This document shows, one piece after another, positions 58,004-64,000 of a stretch of DNA of 64,000 nucleotides; position 1 is the stretch's first letter; the number at the start of each line of letters is the position of its first letter. A model generated the notes under the pieces. The model did no database searches. It was not told the DNA's origin and saw only the letters and a program-made list of their open reading frames with translations. Where the stretch lies: the NCBI RefSeq assembly GCF_013522705.1, contig NZ_JAAMRE010000018.1:1-64000 (forward strand), written 5' to 3'. Source of the DNA: Pseudomonas lurida (GTDB taxonomy: Bacteria; Pseudomonadota; Gammaproteobacteria; Pseudomonadales; Pseudomonadaceae). The position numbers were made by a program, and so were the translations under genes.

Positions 58004-58873
58004 TTAGTTAAACTCATCCCCCACCGGATACCGGCTGTCATTCAAGCTCTCTTTGATCTTGCGCAAATGCGGCTGGAAATCCACGCCGCGGCGTAACGTC
58101 ATGCCGGTGGCCAGCACGTCCAACACCGTCAGCTGAATGATCCGCGACGTCATCGGCATATAGATGTCGGTGTCTTCCGGCAATGGAATATTCAGGCTCA
58201 CGGTACTGGCCTTGGCCAGTGGCGAGTTCTCGGCGGTTACACCCAGTACCGATGCACCGTTTTCCCGCGCGATGCGCGCCACTTCCACCAACTCGCGGGT
58301 ACGCCCGGTGTAGGAAATGATCACGAACAACTCACCGGTATGCGCCACCGAGGCGATCATGCGCTGCATCAGCACATCGGCATGGGCGGTGACCGCCAGG
58401 TTGAAACGAAAGAACTTGTGCAAGGCATCCATCGCCACCGGGGCCGAAGCACCGAGGCCGAAGAAGTGGATCTGCCGGGCCTGAATCAGCAAATCCACGG
58501 CCTTGCTGATCAGGTTAGGGTCCAGGGCCTGGCAGGCGCTGTCCAGGGAGGCGATGGCGCTTCCAAAGATCTTCTGGGTGTAGGCTTCGGGGTTATCATC
58601 GGCTTCCACGGCGCGGCTGACGTACGCCGCGCCACTGGCCAGGCTTTGCGCCAGCTGCAATTTGAGTTCAGGGTAACCGCTGACGCCAAATGAGCGGCAG
58701 AAACGGTTGACCGTCGGTTCACTGACCGAGGCGGCCTGGGCGAGGGCGGCGATCGAGAAGCGTGTGGCCTGCTGCGGGTTGAGCAGGATGACTTCAGCGA
58801 CTTTGCGCTCTGCCTTGTTCAAGTCTTCGAGGCGGTTCTGGATCTGCTCCAGAAGATTTCGCACGCGGTCCAT
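58004..58873 (-). CDS. hexR: Transcriptional repressor HexR (RpiR family)
   Basis: A 289-residue regulator with an N-terminal RpiR HTH (ATRFSIAALAQAASVSEPTVNRFCRSFG) and a C-terminal SIS domain for phosphosugar (FFGLGASAPVAMDALHKF). HexR represses zwf-pgl-eda and related genes; KDPG, the Entner-Doudoroff intermediate, releases it. The gene is divergent to zwf and shares the operator region at 59000. Confidence 0.96.
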   Translation of the reverse strand: MDRVRNLLEQIQNRLEDLNKAERKVAEVILLNPQQATRFSIAALAQAASVSEPTVNRFCRSFGVSGYPELKLQLAQSLASGAAYVSRAVEADDNPEAYTQKIFGSAIASLDSACQALDPNLISKAVDLLIQARQIHFFGLGASAPVAMDALHKFFRFNLAVTAHADVLMQRMIASVAHTGELFVIISYTGRTRELVEVARIARENGASVLGVTAENSPLAKASTVSLNIPLPEDTDIYMPMTSRIIQLTVLDVLATGMTLRRGVDFQPHLRKIKESLNDSRYPVGDEFN

Positions 58874-58999
58874 TCAGTCTTTCCTTCGGGCGACGATGCA
58901 AATTAAGGCCGGCAAGCAATCGACGAGCGGCCTGTTGCGGTGGCCTATCCTACTGAGGGTAGCTGAACACCACCACACGCAATGCGTATTTCGGGAAAA

Positions 59000-59018
59000 T
59001 GTTGTGGTTATTACTACA
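59000..59018. promoter_or_regulatory. HexR operator in the hexR-zwf gap
   Basis: TGTTGT (59000-59005) and ACTACA (59013-59018) are near-inverted half-sites, matching the TTGT-N7/8-ACAA pattern known for Pseudomonas HexR with one change. It lies 66 bases before the zwf ATG and 127 bases from the hexR start. A second palindrome ATACCTT/AAGGTAT (59033-59051) lies downstream. Confidence 0.75.
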
Positions 59019-59032
59019 TTTTTCCTTGAGTG

Positions 59033-59051
59033 ATACCTTGAAAAAAGGTAT
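59033..59051. repeat. Palindrome ATACCTT...AAGGTAT upstream of zwf
   Basis: Seven-base arms (59033-59039 and 59045-59051) are perfect reverse complements with a 5-base gap. It may be a second operator or a leader hairpin. TTGAGT upstream could be a -35. Confidence 0.5.
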
Positions 59052-59083
59052 TTGTAGCTTAACTTGATAAAAGAACAAACATC

Positions 59084-60550
59084 ATGCCTTCGATAACCGT
59101 AGAACCCTGCACCTTTGCCCTGTTTGGCGCCTTGGGTGATCTGGCGCTGCGCAAGTTGTTTCCTGCCCTGTATCAGCTTGATGGTGCCGGGCTCCTGCAC
59201 GATGACACACGCATCCTGGCCCTGGCCCGTGAAGCCGGTTCCGAGCAGCAGCACCTGGCCCATATCGAAAAAGAACTGCGCAAGTACGTCGGCAAGGAAC
59301 TGGACGAGAGCATCGCCCAGCGCTTTCTGGCGCGCCTGACCTATGTTCACGTCGATTTCTTGAAAGCCGACGACTATGTGGCCCTGGCCGAAAAGGCCGG
59401 CACCGAACAACGCTTGATCGCTTACTTCGCCACCCCGGCGGCGGTGTATGGCGCGATCTGCGAGAACCTGTCCAAGGTCGGCCTGGCGGACAACACCCGT
59501 GTGGTATTGGAAAAGCCGATCGGTTCGGACCTGGAGTCCTCGCGCAAGGTCAACGACGCCGTGGCGCAGTTTTTCCCGGAAAACCGCACCTACCGCATCG
59601 ACCATTACCTGGGCAAAGAGACCGTCCAGAACCTGATCGCGCTGCGTTTCGCCAACAGCCTGTTCGAAACCCAGTGGAACCAGCACTACATTTCCCACGT
59701 GGAAATCACCGTGGCCGAGCAGGTCGGCATCGAAGGCCGCTGGGGTTACTTCGACAAAGCCGGCCAGCTGCGTGACATGATCCAGAACCACCTGTTGCAG
59801 CTGCTTTGCCTGATCGCCATGGACCCACCGGCCGACCTGTCCGCCGACAGTATCCGCGACGAGAAGGTCAAGGTGCTCAAGGCCCTGGCGCCGATCAGCC
59901 CGGACGGTCTGACCACCCAAGTGGTGCGTGGCCAATACATCGCCGGCTACAGCGCCGGCAAGCCGGTGCCCGGATACCTGGAAGAAGAGAACTCCAACAC
60001 TCAGAGCGACACCGAAACCTTCGTCGCCCTGCGGGCCGATATCCGTAACTGGCGTTGGGCCGGAGTGCCGTTCTACCTGCGTACCGGCAAGCGCATGCCG
60101 CAAAAACTGTCGCAGATCGTTATCCATTTCAAGGAACCGTCCCACTATATCTTCGCTCCCGAGCAGCGCCTGCAGATCAGCAACAAGTTGATCATCCGCC
60201 TGCAGCCGGACGAAGGGATTTCCTTGCGTGTAATGACCAAGGAACAGGGGCTGGACAAGGGCATGCAACTGCGCAGCGGCCCGCTGCAACTGAATTTTTC
60301 CGATACCTATCGCAGCGCGCGCATCCCCGATGCCTACGAGCGTCTGCTGCTGGAAGTGATGCGCGGCAATCAGAACCTGTTTGTTCGCAAAGATGAAATC
60401 GAAGCCGCGTGGAAGTGGTGTGACCAGTTGATCGCCGGGTGGAAGAAATCCGGTGATGCGCCCAAGCCGTATGCAGCGGGCTCCTGGGGGCCGATGAGCT
60501 CCATTGCACTGATCACGCGGGATGGGAGGTCGTGGTATGGCGATATCTGA
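59084..60550 (+). CDS. zwf: Glucose-6-phosphate dehydrogenase Zwf
   Basis: Oxidises glucose 6-phosphate to 6-phosphogluconolactone. The 488-residue protein has the coenzyme site FGALGDLALRKLFPALYQL, the active-site motif RIDHYLGKETVQN, and EPIGSDLESSRKVN-type region EKPIGSDL. First step of the Entner-Doudoroff/pentose phosphate route. The pgl ATG lies inside its 3' end, so translation is coupled. Confidence 0.97.
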   Translation: MPSITVEPCTFALFGALGDLALRKLFPALYQLDGAGLLHDDTRILALAREAGSEQQHLAHIEKELRKYVGKELDESIAQRFLARLTYVHVDFLKADDYVALAEKAGTEQRLIAYFATPAAVYGAICENLSKVGLADNTRVVLEKPIGSDLESSRKVNDAVAQFFPENRTYRIDHYLGKETVQNLIALRFANSLFETQWNQHYISHVEITVAEQVGIEGRWGYFDKAGQLRDMIQNHLLQLLCLIAMDPPADLSADSIRDEKVKVLKALAPISPDGLTTQVVRGQYIAGYSAGKPVPGYLEEENSNTQSDTETFVALRADIRNWRWAGVPFYLRTGKRMPQKLSQIVIHFKEPSHYIFAPEQRLQISNKLIIRLQPDEGISLRVMTKEQGLDKGMQLRSGPLQLNFSDTYRSARIPDAYERLLLEVMRGNQNLFVRKDEIEAAWKWCDQLIAGWKKSGDAPKPYAAGSWGPMSSIALITRDGRSWYGDI

Positions 60551-61250
60551 ATTGAAACTGCCGCAAGGCGTCAACGCTCATGAGTACCGTACGCCTGCGT
60601 TGCTGGCGGACGGCCTGGCCAACGATGTGGCCGAGCAACTGCGCACGGCCATCAGTGCCCGCGGCGTCGCGACCCTGGTCGTATCCGGTGGGCGCAGCCC
60701 GGTGGCGTTTTTCCAGAACCTGGCCAAGCAGGGCCTGGACTGGTCGAAGGTCACCATCACGCTGGCCGACGAGCGCTGGGTACCGGTGGAACACGCCGAC
60801 AGTAACGCCGGCCTGTTGAAGAAGTACCTGTTGCAGGGCCCGGCCGCCAAGGCGCGGTTCCTAAGCCTGTACAGCGCTGCCGTGAACCTTGAAGAAGCTG
60901 CCGAGCAGGCCGACCGCCTGCTGGCCGAACTGCCGGCCATCGATGTGCTGGTGCTGGGCATGGGCGATGACGGCCACACCGCCTCGCTGTTTCCCAACAG
61001 CCCGAACCTGAACGAAGCCCTGCAGCCCGACGGTACCCGCCGTTGCTGGCCAATGCTGGCGCCGACCGTGCCGCACCAGCGCCTGACCATGAGTCGCGCG
61101 TTGCTGGCCACGGCCCACTACACCGTACTGTCGATCTCCGGCAGTTCGAAATTGACCACCTTGAGCGCCGCGCTGGCCGGAGACGATGTCGCCGCCATGC
61201 CGATTCGCGCGTTTTTGCAACCTACTTTAGAGATTTACTGGTGCCCATGA
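60537..61250 (+). CDS. pgl: 6-phosphogluconolactonase Pgl
   Basis: Hydrolyses 6-phosphogluconolactone to 6-phosphogluconate. The 237-residue NagB-fold protein has VVSGGRSPVAFFQNLAKQGLDWSKV, DERWVPVEHADSNAGL and GMGDDGHTASLFPNSPNL, standard for the DevB/SOL family. ATG at 60537 (MAISELKL) overlaps zwf by 14 bases; the earlier in-frame 60522 has no ribosome site. Its stop touches the eda region. Confidence 0.96.
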   Translation: MAISELKLPQGVNAHEYRTPALLADGLANDVAEQLRTAISARGVATLVVSGGRSPVAFFQNLAKQGLDWSKVTITLADERWVPVEHADSNAGLLKKYLLQGPAAKARFLSLYSAAVNLEEAAEQADRLLAELPAIDVLVLGMGDDGHTASLFPNSPNLNEALQPDGTRRCWPMLAPTVPHQRLTMSRALLATAHYTVLSISGSSKLTTLSAALAGDDVAAMPIRAFLQPTLEIYWCP

Positions 61251-61267
61251 GCCAAGGATCAGCCGCT

Positions 61268-61933
61268 ATGAAAAGCCCACAACCGACCGTGTCCATGGCG
61301 GATAAAGTTGCCTTGATCGACAGCCTCTGCGCCAAGGCGCGGATCCTGCCGGTGATCACCATCGCCCGCGAACAGGACATTCTGCCGCTGGCCGATGCCC
61401 TCGCGGCTGGCGGTTTGACCGCGTTGGAGGTGACCCTGCGTTCGGAGTTCGGACTCAAGGCCATCCAGGTCCTGCGCGAGCAGCGTCCTGAGCTGTGCAC
61501 CGGTGCCGGTACTGTGCTTGATCGTCACATGCTGGAGGCGGCGGAAGTGGCCGGCTCGCAGTTCATCGTTACCCCCGGGATCACCCGCGACCTGCTGGAA
61601 GCCTCGGTACACAGCCCGATCCCGCTGCTGCCGGGCATCAGCAATGCGTCCGGCATCATGGAAGGCTATGGCCTGGGCTACCGTCGTTTCAAGCTGTTCC
61701 CCGCTGAAGTCAGCGGTGGCGTAGCGGCGATCAAGGCGTTGGGTGGCCCGTTCGGCGAAGTGAAGTTCTGCCCCACCGGCGGCGTCGGCCCGGCCAATAT
61801 CAAAAGCTACATGGCGTTGAAAAACGTGATGTGCGTGGGCGGCAGCTGGATGCTCGACCCAGAGTGGGTCAAGAACGGCGACTGGGCACGTATTCAGGAA
61901 GTCACCGCTCAGGCGCTGGCGCTGCTGGATTGA
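61268..61933 (+). CDS. eda: KDPG/KHG aldolase Eda
   Basis: Splits 2-keto-3-deoxy-6-phosphogluconate to pyruvate and glyceraldehyde 3-phosphate, last enzyme of the Entner-Doudoroff pathway. The 221-residue TIM barrel has the Glu in LEVTLRSEFG and the Schiff-base Lys in RRFKLFPAEVSGG. Two ATGs are possible: 61247 overlaps the pgl stop by ATGA, 61268 has AAGGATC upstream. The latter is preferred for family length, but the former would give translational coupling. No edd gene is in the window. Confidence 0.96.
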   Translation: MKSPQPTVSMADKVALIDSLCAKARILPVITIAREQDILPLADALAAGGLTALEVTLRSEFGLKAIQVLREQRPELCTGAGTVLDRHMLEAAEVAGSQFIVTPGITRDLLEASVHSPIPLLPGISNASGIMEGYGLGYRRFKLFPAEVSGGVAAIKALGGPFGEVKFCPTGGVGPANIKSYMALKNVMCVGGSWMLDPEWVKNGDWARIQEVTAQALALLD

Positions 61934-61976
61934 TCTGATTTACCGAATCGTTGTTGCTGTGCTTAACGGCATTTTT

Positions 61977-62009
61977 GCGGTGCACTTGGTCGGTGTACCG
62001 CTTTTTTTT
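61977..62009 (+). terminator. Terminator of zwf-pgl-eda
   Basis: GCGGT (61977-61981) / ACCGC (61997-62001) with inner CAC/GTG pairs, then eight T. Ends the operon 43 bases past eda. Confidence 0.85.
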
Positions 62010-62034
62010 GCCTGCAATAACGTCAAGCTCGCTT

Positions 62035-63216
62035 CTAATGAGCGCGGTGGTGCAGTTCGGTGATGGCATGGACCAGATGATGGATGTCGGCCACCGAGGT
62101 GACCAACCCCGGTGTGACCCGAATGCACGTCCCGAACGATGCCCCGACGCGCGTCGTGGTGAAGAGGTTGTAGTCCTTGAGCAAACGCTCCGCCATCGCC
62201 TGCTGGTCACGACCGCTGAACTTGAAAGCGGTAATCCCGCAATACAACCTTGGATCGTCCGGCGTCAGCACCTCGATCCCCGGCAATGCCCGCACCTGGC
62301 TCACCCACACATTGCGCAGGTAATTGACCCGCGCGCCCTTGGCTGCCGCGCCGCCCAGCGCCCGATGCTCGTCCAGTACCCGCGGCAGGGTCATCAGCGC
62401 CGGAAAGTTCGGCGTACTGTAGGAGGTACGCGCGCGTACATCGGTGGTCGGGTAGTGGAATTCGCCCATGTCCGTGTCGATATCGGCCAGGCGCTCGGGC
62501 GCGATGTATAAAAAGCCCAGGGTCAACGGCGCGCCGATCCACTTGTGCAGGTTGAACCCGGCGAATTGGATGCCCAGTTCGGCGAGGTTGAAATCGATCT
62601 GGCCCAGGGCGTGGGCACCGTCGAGGATCACGTCTACGCCGTGGGCCCGCGCAGCCTGAGCAATGTTGGCCACCGGCATCACCAGCCCGGTGCGATGGGT
62701 GACGTGGGTCAGAGCCATCAGCCTGAGGCGCGGGTGTTGGGCGAAGGCATCGCGATAGGTCTGTAGCAGGCTGTCGAAACTGGCCGGGTGGGTGTGGGAC
62801 AGTTCGACAACCTCCACACCGCGATGCGCCGCCAGCCAGCGCATGGCGCCCTTGACCGTGTCGTACTCCAGGTCGCTGATCAGCACCTGGTCGCCCGGCT
62901 GCAGGCGGTTGTAATTGCGGATCAGCGACTGCAAGGCTTCGGTGGCGTTGCGGGTGAACGCCACCGACTCGGGGTCCACTTCGATCAAGGCGGCGAGCAG
63001 GCCCCGGATCTCGACGCTCTCGCCTTGTTCAAAGCGCTGGCGCACATACACCGCATTGCTGCGGTTGATAAACGCTACATGCTCCAGGTAGTGCGCCTGG
63101 ACCGCACGGCTCATGCGACCAAAGTAGCCATTTTCCAGATTGATCGGGCCTGGCTCACAGTCATAGCGCTGGGCGATGGCTTGCCAGTGCGCTTCGTTAT
63201 CGGCATTGCAGGGCAT
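62035..63216 (-). CDS. Aminotransferase class V-fold PLP enzyme, isopenicillin-N-epimerase-like
   Basis: A 393-residue fold-type I PLP enzyme. PLP Lys in AGFNLHKWIGAPLTLGFLY; HTGLVMPVANIAQAARAHGVDVILDGAHALGQ gives the Asp that pairs the cofactor. It resembles cysteine desulphurase-like proteins of the isopenicillin N epimerase group, many of uncharacterised function. N-terminal MPCNADNEAHWQAIAQRYD gives the ATG at 63216. It may act on an amino-acid derivative; no biosynthetic cluster is near. Read with the DUF3820 gene. Confidence 0.85.
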   Translation of the reverse strand: MPCNADNEAHWQAIAQRYDCEPGPINLENGYFGRMSRAVQAHYLEHVAFINRSNAVYVRQRFEQGESVEIRGLLAALIEVDPESVAFTRNATEALQSLIRNYNRLQPGDQVLISDLEYDTVKGAMRWLAAHRGVEVVELSHTHPASFDSLLQTYRDAFAQHPRLRLMALTHVTHRTGLVMPVANIAQAARAHGVDVILDGAHALGQIDFNLAELGIQFAGFNLHKWIGAPLTLGFLYIAPERLADIDTDMGEFHYPTTDVRARTSYSTPNFPALMTLPRVLDEHRALGGAAAKGARVNYLRNVWVSQVRALPGIEVLTPDDPRLYCGITAFKFSGRDQQAMAERLLKDYNLFTTTRVGASFGTCIRVTPGLVTSVADIHHLVHAITELHHRAH

Positions 63217-63228
63217 GGGCGTGGGCTC

Positions 63229-63465
63229 TTAATGGCGTGGGGCGGGTTTGCCGTGCTTGGCGCGCAGTGGGTCGAGCAGTTCTGACAGGCCGTTGTGGTC
63301 GATTTCCTGCATCAGTGCCAGCAGACCGCCCAGTTCGCCGTGGGGGAAACCTTCACGGGCGAACCAATTGAGGTAAGGGCCGGGCAGGTCGGCGATGATC
63401 CGGCCCTTGTATTTGCCGAAGGGCATTTCGCGGGTGACCAGCAGTTCCAGCTTTTCCGGGTTCAT
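63229..63465 (-). CDS. DUF3820 family protein
   Basis: A 78-residue protein of DUF3820, a family of short proteins resembling the QseG/exonuclease-associated PIN-like tail; function unknown. MPFGKYKGRIIADLPGPYLNWFAREGFP is the conserved core, ending LDPLRAKHGKP. ATG at 63465 is family-like; the frame opens at 63537 without a ribosome site. Stop lies 12 bases from the aminotransferase gene start, so they form a two-gene operon. Confidence 0.88.
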   Translation of the reverse strand: MNPEKLELLVTREMPFGKYKGRIIADLPGPYLNWFAREGFPHGELGGLLALMQEIDHNGLSELLDPLRAKHGKPAPRH

Positions 63466-63672
63466 GGGCGTCAGGCAGTTACGAGGTTGGTCTTGGAAAA
63501 TACAGGCATTCTGCATGAAGGCCAAATGACAGATCATGCAAATAACGTAGATACAGATGGTTCAATATTTCGTAACTATTTGAATTTAAACAATAAAGTT
63601 ATTTTTCAAAACCTGGCACGAGCGCTGCAATCATTAAGACAACCTTTCTCAACCCACATAAGGAATTGAAAA

Positions 63673-64000
63673 ATGACTGACATCAACAAAGAATCGATCT
63701 CTGTACTGAACGACCTGATCGAAACCAGCATCGACGGTCAAAAAGGTTTCAAAGAGTGCGCTGAAGACATCAAGCACCCAGAACTCAAGGCGCTGTTTGC
63801 CAAGCGTTCTGCTGATTGCGCCACCGCTGCCGCCGAGCTGAAAACCGCCGTGCGTGCCCTGGGTGGTGATCCGGAAGATTCCGGCAGCGTTGCCGGCGCA
63901 CTGCACCGTGGTTGGGTCGACGTTAAGTCGATGGTGACCGGTAAAGATGAAGAGGCTGTGCTGAACGAAGCCGAGCGCGGTGAAGACCACGCACTCAAGG
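63673..64000 (+). CDS. PA2169-family four-helix-bundle protein (cut by window end)
   Basis: The first 109 residues of a DUF2383/ferritin-like four-helix-bundle protein (PA2169 family), about 150 residues when complete. NDLIETSIDGQKGFKECAEDIKHPELKALF and AELKTAVRALGGDPEDSGSVAGALHRGW are diagnostic. Conserved Glu and His residues may bind metal; the family is often induced in stress or stationary phase. The gene starts after a good AAGGAATTG site and runs off the right edge. Confidence 0.88.
   Translation, partial: MTDINKESISVLNDLIETSIDGQKGFKECAEDIKHPELKALFAKRSADCATAAAELKTAVRALGGDPEDSGSVAGALHRGWVDVKSMVTGKDEEAVLNEAERGEDHALK

Overview
The window is chromosomal DNA of a fluorescent pseudomonad, most likely of the Pseudomonas fluorescens group. 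Evidence: high-GC coding, the gts-oprB-hexR-zwf-pgl-eda sugar cluster, the arcDABC and gcv-sdaA-gcsR arrangements, bifA next to sodB, and REP/REPIN palindromes of the type common in that group. There is no phage, transposase, rRNA, tRNA or CRISPR array.

Layout. 1-2.7 kb: nadA, an RDD membrane protein and a cold-shock protein. 2.7-10.4 kb: a catabolic glycine cleavage/serine deaminase operon (gcvH-gcvP-sdaA-gcvT, minus strand) with its sigma-54 activator gene gcsR; a -24/-12 promoter and three GcsR-type sites lie upstream of gcvH. 10.5-17.6 kb: the arginine deiminase operon (arcD-arcA-arcB-arcC plus a DUF5064 gene) and a second, divergent ArcD paralogue. 17.6-25 kb: a CoA transferase and a Cpx-like two-component system whose regulator and kinase genes are separated by an opposite-strand ImmA/IrrE metallopeptidase plus membrane protein pair behind a LexA-type box; then yciI, yciB and an RNase AM-like gene. 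25-29 kb: the threonylcarbamoyl-AMP synthase-like gene, scpA, scpB, rluB.

29-36 kb is the accessory stretch. It holds a 45-codon peptide gene followed by an M29/NicX-like metalloenzyme (possible RiPP pair), an aromatic amino-acid permease behind a Trp/Tyr-containing leader ORF, a colicin E3-type bacteriocin with two Im3-like immunity genes, an orphan E3-like nuclease domain with a possible immunity gene, and a frameshifted cytochrome c. 35.5-49.7 kb: arfB, an MFS transporter, small ORFs, an AraC regulator, trkH, an imelysin lipoprotein, bifA, sodB, an ACT protein-argO pair with divergent argP, an epimerase and a coiled-coil protein.

49.8-62 kb is one sugar-use region: an AGE epimerase, the GtsABCD glucose ABC importer, the OprB porin, a hexose-6-P mutarotase, the HexR repressor and zwf-pgl-eda (Entner-Doudoroff entry). 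Two promoters there share a palindrome and its spacing. The right end has a class-V aminotransferase-fold enzyme, a DUF3820 protein and the start of a ferritin-like PA2169-family gene cut by the window edge.

The most promising uncharacterised units are the peptide/M29-like pair near 29.2-30.3 kb, the SOS-box ImmA/IrrE pair near 21.1-22.1 kb, and the shared operator module upstream of the AGE epimerase and gtsA. All functional statements come from reading the sequence and remembered family knowledge; no database search was run.
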